Of a stretch of 64,000 bases of DNA, positions 1-9,029 are shown piece by piece (the stretch's first letter is position 1; each line of letters starts with the position of its first letter). This DNA comes from an uncultured Ruminococcus sp. Its GTDB lineage: Bacteria; Bacillota; Clostridia; Oscillospirales; Ruminococcaceae. Made by a program: the position numbers and the translations under genes. The notes under the pieces were generated by a model, which did no database searches, was not told where the DNA came from, and saw only the letters and a list, made by a program, of their open reading frames with translations. The stretch spans positions 1 to 64,000 of the forward strand of contig CANQWR010000010.1 of assembly GCA_947627625.1 (NCBI GenBank), given 5' to 3'.

Positions 1-147
1 GGGGTTCGGGGGGATTCTTCCCCCCGACGGGGGTTTGGGGGCAGAGCCCCCAATGGGGGTTCAGGGGGGGAAGCCCCCTGCCCCTAATCGTTAATGGGGG
101 GCTTGGGGGGCAACGCCCCCCAATGGGGGTACGGAGTACCCCGACTT
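1..147. repeat. G-rich composite hairpin repeat, copy 1 (cut by window edge)
   Basis: A chain of G-run/C-run hairpins fills the space downstream of the mannanase gene. Examples are GGGGGG-ATTCTT-CCCCCC near position 9 and GGGGGCAGAGCCCCC near position 38. The CCCCTAATCGTTA end is visible near 82. The left part lies outside the window. The hairpins could act as a transcription terminator for the mannanase gene, but there is no clear T-tract. Confidence 0.85.
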
Positions 148-156
148 AAATCATAC

Positions 157-2124
157 TTATGGATTATAGGGCAGACTGTCTATAAGACCCGCATCGAGTT
201 TCTGGATAGCAAGAGCGTCATCGGTGTTGATACCGTCACCGACGTTGTAACAGTCCGCTTTTGACATAGCCTCGTCATCTAAAGCATATTCGTCTGAGCT
301 TGCAAGGAACTGTAAAATAGAAACGCAGTCGGCTATTGTCGTTTCACCGTCACCATTAGCGTCACCGTTACCAGCGTCAGGAGTATCGCCACTGTCAGAA
401 CTACTGACGGAAGAAGTAGTTGTTGTTTCGGTCTCGCCGTCTGAAGCAGTCGTATTTTCTGTGTTTGTAGTGGTAGTATTTTCAGTGTTTGTGGTGGTCT
501 TTTCGGGTTTTTCGTCTTCGGAGGAATCACCCGAGAAGTTGTATAAATCTTCGGGCAATTCGTCAAGAGTTATGCACAGATCGCTCTGATAGAATTTTGT
601 GAACTCGTCCTTGTCCTGATAAGCATCACCGAGAAAAGCAGTACCGCCGTCCTCACCGCCATCGTACCACGGGCAGACATAGAGCCAGTAAGCGTCCTCA
701 ACAATCATGTTGTCGGTTGCGGGGATAGTGTCGTTTTCAGCCATAGAGACCATTTTACCGCCGTCTGTGAGATTGTAGAGGGAGTCGAATTTTCCCGATA
801 TAGCTATAAGATTAGGACCACTGCTTTTTCCGTCACCACGGTTGTTTTCAACGTTGTACTTGTCATATGCGACAATATCGACCATATCGTCACCGGGATA
901 CCAGTCGGGGGAAGACTCATAGTCATAGCTGTTGAACTCCCAGATTATGTTGTGCAGGTCATATTTTTCGGTGAGAGTGGTGTAGAGGAGTTTCCAGAGA
1001 CCTTTGTAGACTTCCGCACCTCTGTCGCCCCACCAGAACCAAGCTGTTCCGTCACCGTAGAGACCGTCATTGCCCTGAGCTTCGTGGAGAGGACGGAATA
1101 TTATGGGAACGTTTGCGTCCTGTAGTTTTGTGAGCTGTTCAGCCAGGTCCTCCATAGCGAGTTCAAAATATTCACGCTCTTTTGTACCCTCTTTGAGGAC
1201 GTTTTCGGTGTTGAAAGTGCCGTTGCTTGCCTGATAGTTTTTGTAGGTACACTTCTGCCAGTCAAGTTCGTCACCTATTTCGTAATTCTCAAAATCTATG
1301 GGGACATTTATGTGCCAAGAAGCCGTAATAATACCGCCACGCTCCTTGACCCACGCTATTGCACGCTCCGTAGAACCGTCGTCCCAGCCGTAAAGCGGAT
1401 TGTAGTTCATGAAGTCAAGACCTCTTATTGCGGGGACTTTTCCCGTGAGATTTTCAATATATTCGTTCTCCCACTCGTAATTGCCCTGATGACCGCCGCC
1501 GTAAATCTCCTGCTGACCTGCAATGACGTGCTTTCCGTAGACACTTTTCAGGTACTTCATAAGTGACTTTGTTTCGGGAGTGGCATCGGGGTCACAGGTC
1601 TCACCCGTCGCAAGGGAGTAGTCATGTTTTTCGGCTACAGAGACGGTGAGGGAGTCCACAGCCATATAGCCGTACTTATTGAGGACTTCTATTGTGTTCT
1701 CACCCTTGTTGAGACGGACGTTCCCGAAACTGAAATCAGTCCACTTGTCGGCATAGGGTATTACTTTGGAAATTTCGTTTCCGTTGACAGCTATGGTCTC
1801 GGTTCTGCCCTGTTCCTTGTCGAGAATTTGTGCACCCCTGACAGTTATTGTGTACATACCGTCTTCGGGAACAGTGACCGTGCAGGAGATGGAGTTGCCT
1901 GTGATATAGGCGAAACCCTCCCCCGAATAGTCGGGAATCTGGTTTTCATAGATAGAAGTCCAGACCTGGTCGACATCGTCCATATTTTCGCCCTCTATGG
2001 TGAAGGGGAAAGTTGTAACGGCATCGTCCACAGCGGTTACGGACACGGCAGGCATTGAGACAGCCAGAAGCGAGAGGGCAGTCACAGCGGAGAGGAAAGC
2101 TCTTGATTTTTTCTTATTTTTCAT
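157..2124 (-). CDS. Secreted GH26 beta-mannanase with CBM35-like module and dockerin
   Basis: Predicted endo-beta-1,4-mannanase, secreted and probably docked to a cellulosome. Residues 1-32 form a signal peptide (basic start, hydrophobic core). Residues about 38-165 resemble a CBM35/CBM6-type beta-sandwich. The GH26 domain spans about 180-520. Its proton donor is probably Glu348 in RPLHEAQG and its nucleophile Glu463 in MAEND. A Thr/Asn/Glu linker (about 540-585) leads to a type I dockerin (586-652) with two calcium loops, DANGDGETTIADC and a second around NVGDGINTDD. The start has AGGAGG eight bases upstream. The gene stands alone, read away from miaB, with a sigma-A type promoter. Family and dockerin are seen directly; exact substrate is inferred. 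Confidence 0.93.
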   Translation of the reverse strand: MKNKKKSRAFLSAVTALSLLAVSMPAVSVTAVDDAVTTFPFTIEGENMDDVDQVWTSIYENQIPDYSGEGFAYITGNSISCTVTVPEDGMYTITVRGAQILDKEQGRTETIAVNGNEISKVIPYADKWTDFSFGNVRLNKGENTIEVLNKYGYMAVDSLTVSVAEKHDYSLATGETCDPDATPETKSLMKYLKSVYGKHVIAGQQEIYGGGHQGNYEWENEYIENLTGKVPAIRGLDFMNYNPLYGWDDGSTERAIAWVKERGGIITASWHINVPIDFENYEIGDELDWQKCTYKNYQASNGTFNTENVLKEGTKEREYFELAMEDLAEQLTKLQDANVPIIFRPLHEAQGNDGLYGDGTAWFWWGDRGAEVYKGLWKLLYTTLTEKYDLHNIIWEFNSYDYESSPDWYPGDDMVDIVAYDKYNVENNRGDGKSSGPNLIAISGKFDSLYNLTDGGKMVSMAENDTIPATDNMIVEDAYWLYVCPWYDGGEDGGTAFLGDAYQDKDEFTKFYQSDLCITLDELPEDLYNFSGDSSEDEKPEKTTTNTENTTTTNTENTTASDGETETTTTSSVSSSDSGDTPDAGNGDANGDGETTIADCVSILQFLASSDEYALDDEAMSKADCYNVGDGINTDDALAIQKLDAGLIDSLPYNP

Positions 2125-2165
2125 AAATTTATGACCTCCTGTACATCGTTTTGATTTATAATATA

Positions 2166-2194
2166 ATTATATAACATTTCAGAAAATAAAGCAA
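2166..2194 (-). promoter_or_regulatory. Predicted sigma-A promoter of the mannanase gene
   Basis: On the minus strand TTGCTT (2189-2194) and TATAAT (2166-2171) are separated by exactly 17 bases. The promoter lies about 40 bp upstream of the mannanase start, in the 271-bp gap it shares with the divergent miaB promoter. Confidence 0.65.
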
Positions 2195-2321
2195 TATATT
2201 AACAGAAAAAGCGGAGATTTGAAAATGTTATTTGTGAAATATCCATAAATCAAACATATAATATTTATGCAATATGACGCAAAGAAAAAATTTTTTCGGG
2301 AGATCGTTTTGAATTTTTGTA

Positions 2322-2350
2322 TTGCAGAGAGCGAAAAAATGTGTTATAAT
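2322..2350 (+). promoter_or_regulatory. Predicted sigma-A promoter of miaB
   Basis: TTGCAG (2322-2327), a 17-base spacer and TATAAT (2345-2350) lie about 45 bp upstream of the miaB start. This is a near-consensus vegetative promoter for the miaB block. Confidence 0.7.
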
Positions 2351-2395
2351 ATACTTTGGAGACAGTTCAAGACAGTCTGAAAGAGAGGGTAAAAG

Positions 2396-3751
2396 ATGGA
2401 AAAAATATTGAAAAAAGCGGTCGGGAAACTCGCATATGTGAGGAGTTTCGGCTGTCAGCTAAATATGTCGGACGGCGAAAAGATAAAGAGCATATTGGAG
2501 AATATAGGCTGTGTTCTGACGGACGACGAGTCAAGAGCCGATATAATTATTCTGAACACCTGTGCGGTGCGGGAGAGTGCGGAGGACAGGGTGTTCGGCA
2601 TAATAGGGAGTATGAAAAAACTGAAAGAGGAAAAGCCGTCACTGATAATAGGGGTGGCAGGTTGCATGGTACAGCAGGAGCAGAACGTTGAGAAAATTAA
2701 AAAATCCTATCCGCAGGTTAGTTTTGCGGTGGGGACTTCTGCACTCGATTCAATTCCGAAACTGATAGAGGAGTCACTTGAAAGTACAAAATTTGTCTCT
2801 GATACGGAGGAGTACAGCAATTTCTGCATGGGGGGACACCAAGTCCGTGACAGCAGTTTCAAAGCGTCAGTGCCGATAATGTACGGCTGTAACAATTTCT
2901 GTACATACTGCATAGTGCCGTATGTGAGGGGCAGGGAGAGAAGCCGTTCACCCGAAGAGATAGTTTCGGAAGTCAGAGAACTTGTGCGGAGTGGTTACAA
3001 AGAGATAATGCTTCTGGGACAGAATGTCAACTCTTACGGAAATTATTTTGAGGAGGAGTGTTCCGAAAAAATAGATTTCCCGAAACTTCTGCACATGATA
3101 GATTCTTTAGAGGGAGAGTTTGTCATAAGGTTTATGTCCTCGCACCCGAAGGATGTTTCCCCCGAATTGATTGACGCAATTTTTGAGTGTCCGAAAGTCG
3201 CAAAGCATCTCCATTTGCCGCTGCAAAGCGGGAGCAACGATGTACTTGACAGAATGAACAGGAAGTACACAGTTGAAAAATATTTAAGAATAGTTGACGA
3301 GATACGCAGGAGAAGTCCCGATTTTTCGCTGACTACTGATATAATAGTGGGTTTCCCCGACGAGACCGAACAGGATTTTGGTGCGACACTTGACGTTCTG
3401 AAGAGAGTGGAGTACGACAATGTTTACTCTTTTATATACTCAAAGCGTTCGGGGACAAAGGCTTGCGATATGCCCGACGGCACTACTGAGCAGAGGAAGA
3501 GCGAGAGAATGCGGGAACTCCTTGAATTGCAGAGGGAGATTTCCACAAGGCATTACAAGAGATTTATCGGCAGGACTATGAGAGTACTTGTGGACGGCGT
3601 TTCAAAAAAGCGTGAGGGATTTGTGACGGGCAAGTCCAATGAGTTTATAATAGTGGAGTTTGAGGGGGATAAGTCCCTGATTGGGCAGTTTGTGAACGTC
3701 AAAATAACGGATTCCATGAACTGGGCGGTTACGGGGGAGATGATTTTGTAA
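2396..3751 (+). CDS. miaB: tRNA-2-methylthio-N6-dimethylallyladenosine synthase MiaB
   Basis: Radical SAM methylthiotransferase that adds the 2-methylthio group to i6A37 of tRNAs reading UNN codons. The N-terminal UPF0004 domain has three cluster cysteines (Cys20 in FGCQLN, Cys56 in LNTCAVRE, Cys90 in AGCM). The radical SAM triad is Cys165, Cys169 and Cys172 in GCNNFCTYCIVPYVRGRE. A TRAM domain closes the protein at about 385-451. The length of 451 aa is normal. MiaA, which makes the i6A substrate, is encoded ten kilobases downstream in the same conserved block. In B. subtilis miaB (ymcB) precedes ymcA and mutS, as here, but two lipoprotein genes now separate them. Confidence 0.97.
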   Translation: MEKILKKAVGKLAYVRSFGCQLNMSDGEKIKSILENIGCVLTDDESRADIIILNTCAVRESAEDRVFGIIGSMKKLKEEKPSLIIGVAGCMVQQEQNVEKIKKSYPQVSFAVGTSALDSIPKLIEESLESTKFVSDTEEYSNFCMGGHQVRDSSFKASVPIMYGCNNFCTYCIVPYVRGRERSRSPEEIVSEVRELVRSGYKEIMLLGQNVNSYGNYFEEECSEKIDFPKLLHMIDSLEGEFVIRFMSSHPKDVSPELIDAIFECPKVAKHLHLPLQSGSNDVLDRMNRKYTVEKYLRIVDEIRRRSPDFSLTTDIIVGFPDETEQDFGATLDVLKRVEYDNVYSFIYSKRSGTKACDMPDGTTEQRKSERMRELLELQREISTRHYKRFIGRTMRVLVDGVSKKREGFVTGKSNEFIIVEFEGDKSLIGQFVNVKITDSMNWAVTGEMIL

Positions 3752-3834
3752 ATAATATATATAATAAAAAATATATATAATTAAAATAAAATAATAAAAT
3801 AAAATAACAAAATAATTTATGAGGTGACGGTTTT

Positions 3835-4761
3835 ATGAATATGAAAAAATTTACGGCTTTTCTGGCGGTCTCCGCAATGCTGACGGGTTGCGGACAGATT
3901 GAGACCGAAAACAGCACGGACTTAGCAATTGAGGAGCAGGAGGCGGTGAGGGAGACTTTTGAGATACAGTCTCCGCAGGTTGTGACAAGTCAGCCCGAGA
4001 CGACGGCAGAACCCGAGACTACAGCCGAGACCGAGACACAGCCCGAGACCACTGTCGATATGGCGAGAGCTACACAGCCCGAGACGGAAGCCCCTGTCGT
4101 CACGGAACCGATTGTCATGGAGGAAGTTTTGCCCGAAACCGAACCTGTCACAGAGCCTGAGACCGAACCCGAGACCGAACCTGTGACAGAGCAGGAGACT
4201 TACAGGGAGGAAATAATCGGTGCATATCAGCTTGCAATTGAGAACTGCATGGACGAGGTGTATTCAACTCACGACGGCAGTTATGTCTATGTGGAGTACA
4301 CTCTCTATGATATGGACTACGATTCCGTAAAGGAACTTGTTGTTAAATACGGAACTTGTGAAGCCGATTTCCAGACGGCTATTTACACATACAGAGACCA
4401 TATGCTTGTTCAGATAGCCGACGGAATAGCCGGAAGTCACGTTGGTTTTGCGTATGACTACGTTGCAAATCAGCTTGTACTTGCAAACGGTCACATGGGT
4501 TACGGAAGTATGTCGTGGTACGACCTTGACGAGACAGGAAATCTGAGGTTTCTTATAAGTACTGATTTCACGTATTCTATTGAAGGCAATCCCGAGTACG
4601 AGTGGTATGAAAACAAGTACAACGTCGCAAATCTCAACTATGCGTACTATTCGGGAAGTCCCGACAGCGGGGAGACAGTTTTGTGTACAAATCAAAACGG
4701 CGAACTTGTGACGGAGAATTACGCAGGTTTTGACGTTACTTTCCTTGAAATGAACGTGTAA
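3835..4761 (+). CDS. Lipoprotein with Glu/Thr/Pro-rich spacer and conserved C-terminal domain (paralogue 1)
   Basis: I do not recognise a named family. A lipoprotein signal peptide ends in LTGC (lipidated Cys19). Residues about 45-125 are a low-complexity spacer of TEPETE/TQPETT type. The C-terminal domain (about 130-308) begins with a helix and then TLYDMDYDSVKELVVKYG, which resembles the DxDxDG-PELLV motif common in clostridial surface lipoproteins. It continues with AYDYVANQ and GYGSMSWYDLDETGN. The following gene encodes the same domain, so the pair is a tandem duplication. A GAGGTG ribosome site precedes the ATG. An AT-only spacer separates it from miaB without a visible terminator, so read-through is possible. 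Predicted surface anchored; role unknown. Confidence 0.85.
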   Translation: MNMKKFTAFLAVSAMLTGCGQIETENSTDLAIEEQEAVRETFEIQSPQVVTSQPETTAEPETTAETETQPETTVDMARATQPETEAPVVTEPIVMEEVLPETEPVTEPETEPETEPVTEQETYREEIIGAYQLAIENCMDEVYSTHDGSYVYVEYTLYDMDYDSVKELVVKYGTCEADFQTAIYTYRDHMLVQIADGIAGSHVGFAYDYVANQLVLANGHMGYGSMSWYDLDETGNLRFLISTDFTYSIEGNPEYEWYENKYNVANLNYAYYSGSPDSGETVLCTNQNGELVTENYAGFDVTFLEMNV

Positions 4762-4803
4762 ATTGTGCGGATTATGGGAATTTATTTTCAGGGAGGTATT
4801 TTT

Positions 4804-5739
4804 ATGAAAAAATTTGCGGCAATGGTTGCGGTTGTTGCGGCTATTTCCCTCACAGCCTGTGGAGATACGGGGGATACGTGGTCAAACCCCGAATCGGGCA
4901 TTGATTTTAATTCGGAAACACAGCAGGCGGAGACGGAAACGGAAGTCGAGACCGAGACCGAGATAGAAACCGAAACGGAGACGGAAGTTGAAACGGAGAC
5001 CGAAACGGAGACGGAAGTTGAGACAGGGACAGAGACAGAAACGAAAACGGAGACCAAAACAGAGACGGAAACCGAAACAAAGACGGAAGTTCAAACCAAA
5101 CCCGCCCCCGAACCCGAAACGGAACAGGTGCAGGAGGTACAGCCCGAACCCGAACCCGAGGTACAGCCTGAACCCGAGGTACAGCCCGAGCCTGAACCTG
5201 AACCCGAGCCACAGCCCGAGCCCGAACCTGAACCCGAGCCACAGCCCGAACCACAGGAGCAGGCACAGTATGTCAGAGAGGACGTTATAGAGGCTTACAA
5301 GGAAATACTGAGGGTTAAACTTGACGAGGGACACGGTTGGGCGACTTACGCCCTTTACGATATGGACTACAACGGCATTCCCGAACTGCTTGTGGATTAC
5401 GGTGAAGCCGAAGCATTAAGAGTTATATGTATATACACTTACAGGGACGGCGGTGCTGTATGTCTGAAAGACGGTCTTGGCGGTGGACACACGGGTTTTG
5501 CGTATGACTACGTTGCAAATCAGGTTGTACTCGCTTACGGTCAGATGGGTTACGGTATACTCTCATGGTACGATATTGACGAATCGGGAAACGTAAGATT
5601 TTTGATAGACACGGATTTTCAATATATGGACACGCTGTCTTACCCCGATTATATGGCGGATTGGAATGTCGCATGGCTTGACAGCTGTGATATGTTTGGA
5701 AGTTATGATTTCAGTCTGCTTGAAAATTATTCGTTCTGA
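4804..5739 (+). CDS. Lipoprotein with Glu/Thr then Pro/Glu repeats (paralogue 2)
   Basis: This is the second member of the tandem lipoprotein pair. I chose ATG 4804 because GGGAGG lies just upstream and the signal peptide [13 protein letters not shown] with lipobox LTAC (Cys19) then starts cleanly; an upstream in-frame ATG at 4765 has no good site. The spacer (about 35-160) is a run of ETETE units followed by PEPEPQPE units, longer than in the sister protein. The C-terminal domain shares [32 protein letters not shown] and [10 protein letters not shown] with it. The spacer probably carries the domain across the cell wall. Function unknown. Confidence 0.85.
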   Translation: MKKFAAMVAVVAAISLTACGDTGDTWSNPESGIDFNSETQQAETETEVETETEIETETETEVETETETETEVETGTETETKTETKTETETETKTEVQTKPAPEPETEQVQEVQPEPEPEVQPEPEVQPEPEPEPEPQPEPEPEPEPQPEPQEQAQYVREDVIEAYKEILRVKLDEGHGWATYALYDMDYNGIPELLVDYGEAEALRVICIYTYRDGGAVCLKDGLGGGHTGFAYDYVANQVVLAYGQMGYGILSWYDIDESGNVRFLIDTDFQYMDTLSYPDYMADWNVAWLDSCDMFGSYDFSLLENYSF

Positions 5740-5774
5740 GGAATTAAAAATATAAAATTTCGGGAGAAAAATTT

Positions 5775-6179
5775 ATGGATATTATACAGATGACAAGAGA
5801 ACTCGGCAGGGTTTTGCAGCAGGACGACAGATATATTGCGTACTGTCTCGCAAAACAGGCGAACGATGCCGACGAAAAACTTCAGGAGCTTATAAAAAAT
5901 TTCAGTGAAAAGCAAGCGGAAATAAGCCGTGAACTTCAGGAAAAGGGCGGAGATAGCGACAGAATAGACACTCTGAACAGTGAGCTTGAGGAGTGCTACA
6001 GAAAAATCATGTCAAATAAGAATATGATGGTGTTCAACGCCACAAAGAACGCCATAGACGCTCTTGTAAAGAACATGGGGGAGATAATAGTGATGTGTGC
6101 GAGCGGAGAAGACCCCGATACCTGTCAGCCGTCAACGGGCTGTACGGGGAGCTGTTCGACCTGTGGAGGTTGCGGATAA
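5775..6179 (+). CDS. ricA: YlbF/YmcA (RicA/RicF) family protein with cysteine-rich tail
   Basis: 134-aa helical protein of the YlbF/YmcA family. In B. subtilis RicA, RicF and RicT form a complex carrying [4Fe-4S] clusters that assists RNase Y and influences sporulation and biofilm decisions. Residues 1-105 are predicted helices (MTRELGRVLQQDDRYIAYCL and later). The last 27 residues hold six cysteines (108, 117, 123, 127, 130, 133), ending CSTCGGCG, in line with metal or Fe-S binding. Its place between miaB and mutS matches B. subtilis ymcA, which is why I prefer RicA; on sequence alone RicF cannot be excluded. Confidence 0.75.
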   Translation: MDIIQMTRELGRVLQQDDRYIAYCLAKQANDADEKLQELIKNFSEKQAEISRELQEKGGDSDRIDTLNSELEECYRKIMSNKNMMVFNATKNAIDALVKNMGEIIVMCASGEDPDTCQPSTGCTGSCSTCGGCG

Positions 6180-6207
6180 TGTGCGGATTTTTTAGAATTT
6201 TTTAATT

Positions 6208-6510
6208 AGAACGATAAGGGGCAGGGAGTTTCCGCCACCTTGGGTTTGGGGGATTCTGCCTTGTGAGGGTTTCCGCCCCCACTCCCCGCCAAATTAGATA
6301 TTTTTAGTTTTGCGACCACTTAAGTTTTAGTTGATTATGGAGGTGTCCCCCTGCTCTTTAATTTTTTCCTCTGTGGGAATAATTATGGGGGGTTCGGGGG
6401 GATGCTTCCCCCCGGCGGGGGTTTGGGGGCAGAGCCCCCTGCCCCTAATCGTCCACTAATAAATAATTCGGGGGATAACTTCCCCTAATCGTTCACTAAT
6501 AAATAATTCA
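6208..6510. repeat. G-rich composite hairpin repeat, copy 2
   Basis: This fills the 360-bp gap between ricA and mutS. An inverted part begins AACGATAAGGGGCAGGG near 6210. A module with TTAAGTTTTAGTTGATTATGG follows near 6322. The main unit from about 6366 (CTGTGGGAATAATTATGGGG) runs to CCCCTAATCGTCCACTAAT at 6459. The right end is duplicated: CCCCTAATCG, C/T, then CACTAATAAATAATTC occurs at 6442 and again at 6481. No gene is visible in the gap. Confidence 0.85.
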
Positions 6511-6539
6511 AATGACATAATTATAATTAAAGGGAGAAT

Positions 6540-9029
6540 ATGAATTTGAGAATTGGAAATTACGAGGTAGATACAAAAAAAATCTCTCCGATGATGAGAC
6601 AGTACTGCACGATAAAAGAAAATCACATGGACGCTATAGTTATGTTCCGTCTTGGCGATTTTTATGAAATGTTTTTCGGTGATGCCGAAAAAGCGTCAAA
6701 AATTCTTGGGCTGACACTGACGGGCAGAGACTGCGGACTTGAAGAGAGAGCACCAATGTGTGGAGTGCCGTATCACGCTGTGGACGGCTATATCAGGAGA
6801 CTTGTTGAGTGCGGACAAAAAGTTGCGGTCTGTGAACAGGTGACAGAGCCGACGTCTACAAAGGAACTTGCGGAGAGAGAGGTCACGAGAGTTGTCACGG
6901 CGGGAACTATAACAGACAGCGATATGCTCGATGATTCGGTCAACAATTACATATGCAGTATATATTACGACAAGGCAAAGAAAGTATGTTCGGTTGCATC
7001 GGCAGATGTCTCAACGGGGGAGGCATATGTGCGTACATTTTGCGGGGAGTATATGTCGGGAGACGTTATAAGCGAACTTCTGAGACGTGACCCTGCGGAG
7101 ATAGTCTTTACAAACAGCTTTTTCTCTCTGAAAGAGGTAGCCGATTTTGTGAAAAACAAGATGGACTGCCCCGTCTCAAACAGGGATACTCTCTACTTTA
7201 CCCCCGATTTCAGCAGGAAGACTTTATTTGAAATATTTCACACAGATGACCTGAAAAAACTCGGACTGTCGGAAGATGGTACGGACTGCCGTGCGGTATG
7301 CGGACTTTTTGACTACATAACCGACAACCACAGAGCTTGTGCGTCACGTTTTACTTCAATACAGATAATAAGTGAGAGTGCATATGTGGGAGTGGATTCG
7401 AGTGCACAGAGAAATCTTGAACTTGTCGAGACGATAAGGACAAAGGAGAAAAAAGGTTCACTTCTGTGGGTTCTTGACCACACAAAGACTTCAATGGGAA
7501 GACGTATGCTGAGGAACTGGATAGAACAGCCTTTGAGGAGTGTTGAGGAAATAAACGAAAGACTGGACGCTGTTGAGAGACTGACGGAAAACAGTGTCGT
7601 TATGGGGGATATAAGGAGCATTCTTGAAAACGTCTATGATATAGGCAGACTTATTACCAAAGTTGTCTATAACAGGGCAAATCCGCACGACTTGAAGACT
7701 ATTTCCATAACGGCAAGGCAGATACCCGAACTGAAATCCGAACTTGAAAAGCTGGGCGGTGACGGACTTCTGAAAAAGTGTTCCGACGGGCTTGGTGAAC
7801 TTAGTGAACTTTATGACTACATAGACAGTGCATTGTGCGATGAACCGCCGATTGCAGTAAAAAACGGCGGAGTTATAAGAGAAGGTTTTAACAAGGAACT
7901 TGACGACGTACGCCACATAATGAATCACGGTGAAGAGCTTATTCAGGAGATTGAGCAGAGAGAGCGTGAGAGGACGGGTATAAAAAATCTCAAAACGGGC
8001 TATAACAGGGTTTTCGGCTATTTTCTTGAGGTGACACGTTCATATTATGACATGATACCGCCTGAGTGGACGAGAAAGCAGACACTTGCAAATTCAGAGA
8101 GATTTATAACTTCCGAACTCAAAGACGCTGAAAACCAGATACTCAACGCAAAGGAGAGGGCAATTGAACTGGAGACAGAGATATTCAAAAAAATTGTGGA
8201 ATACGTCTCCTCAATGATGGAAGTCATAGAAAAAACAGCGTTTTCTATTTCGGTCATAGATATACTGTGTTCCTTTGCGGACACCGCCATAAAAAACAGG
8301 TATACAAAGCCCGTGATGTGCATGGACGGGACACTCGAAATAAAAGACGGCAGACACCCTGTTGTTGAACTTATGCTTCAGGACGGTTTATTTGTCCCGA
8401 ATGACACGGTCATGAACAACGACACAGACAGAATGCTTATAATAACAGGTCCTAATATGGCAGGAAAGTCCACATACATGAGACAGATAGCTCTTATAGT
8501 CCTTATGGCACATATAGGCAGTTTTGTACCGTCATCATATGCAAAAATTTCCGTTGTTGACAGAATTTTCACAAGGATAGGTGCATCGGACGACCTGTCT
8601 GCGGGGGACAGCACATTTATGGTCGAGATGAGGGAAGTTGCGGACATACTCGAAAATGCGACACCCGAAAGCCTTGTCATACTTGACGAAGTAGGGCGTG
8701 GAACTTCAACATATGACGGAATGAGTATAGCGAGAGCAGTTGCGGAGTACATATGCTGTAATATAAATTTAGGCTGTAAGACGCTCTTTGCAACGCACTA
8801 TCATGAACTTACAGAACTTGAAAACGAAATAGACGGTATAAAGAATTACAGTGTGGAAGTCGAAAAGACAGAGGACGGAATAAGGTTCATGAGGAGAATT
8901 GTCAGGGGAGGAGCAGACGAGAGTTACGGAATAGAAGTCGCAAAACTGGCGGGTCTCCCCGACACGGTTATTGACAGGGCGAGATATTTGCTCAGTGAAA
9001 TCGAGAAAAACAGCGGAGATGATGTATGA
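6540..9029 (+). CDS. mutS: DNA mismatch repair ATPase MutS
   Basis: Recognises mismatches and small loops and starts repair with MutL. Domains in order: mismatch-binding domain with the Phe-x-Glu wedge (Phe41, Glu43 in GDFYEMFFG), connector, lever and clamp helices, then the ABC-type ATPase with Walker A GPNMAGKST (about 636), Walker B ESLVILDEVGRGTSTYD and ATHYHEL. The length of 829 aa is slightly short because the C-terminal tetramerisation tail is minimal. AGGGAG precedes the ATG. The stop overlaps the next start by four bases (ATGA), implying translational coupling. Confidence 0.97.
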   Translation: MNLRIGNYEVDTKKISPMMRQYCTIKENHMDAIVMFRLGDFYEMFFGDAEKASKILGLTLTGRDCGLEERAPMCGVPYHAVDGYIRRLVECGQKVAVCEQVTEPTSTKELAEREVTRVVTAGTITDSDMLDDSVNNYICSIYYDKAKKVCSVASADVSTGEAYVRTFCGEYMSGDVISELLRRDPAEIVFTNSFFSLKEVADFVKNKMDCPVSNRDTLYFTPDFSRKTLFEIFHTDDLKKLGLSEDGTDCRAVCGLFDYITDNHRACASRFTSIQIISESAYVGVDSSAQRNLELVETIRTKEKKGSLLWVLDHTKTSMGRRMLRNWIEQPLRSVEEINERLDAVERLTENSVVMGDIRSILENVYDIGRLITKVVYNRANPHDLKTISITARQIPELKSELEKLGGDGLLKKCSDGLGELSELYDYIDSALCDEPPIAVKNGGVIREGFNKELDDVRHIMNHGEELIQEIEQRERERTGIKNLKTGYNRVFGYFLEVTRSYYDMIPPEWTRKQTLANSERFITSELKDAENQILNAKERAIELETEIFKKIVEYVSSMMEVIEKTAFSISVIDILCSFADTAIKNRYTKPVMCMDGTLEIKDGRHPVVELMLQDGLFVPNDTVMNNDTDRMLIITGPNMAGKSTYMRQIALIVLMAHIGSFVPSSYAKISVVDRIFTRIGASDDLSAGDSTFMVEMREVADILENATPESLVILDEVGRGTSTYDGMSIARAVAEYICCNINLGCKTLFATHYHELTELENEIDGIKNYSVEVEKTEDGIRFMRRIVRGGADESYGIEVAKLAGLPDTVIDRARYLLSEIEKNSGDDV

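Noticed and set aside
4788-5334. Several repeat-rich open frames antisense or out of frame with the second lipoprotein
   Set aside because: Low-complexity GAA/ACC DNA is open in many frames; only the plus-strand frame has a signal peptide and a conserved domain.
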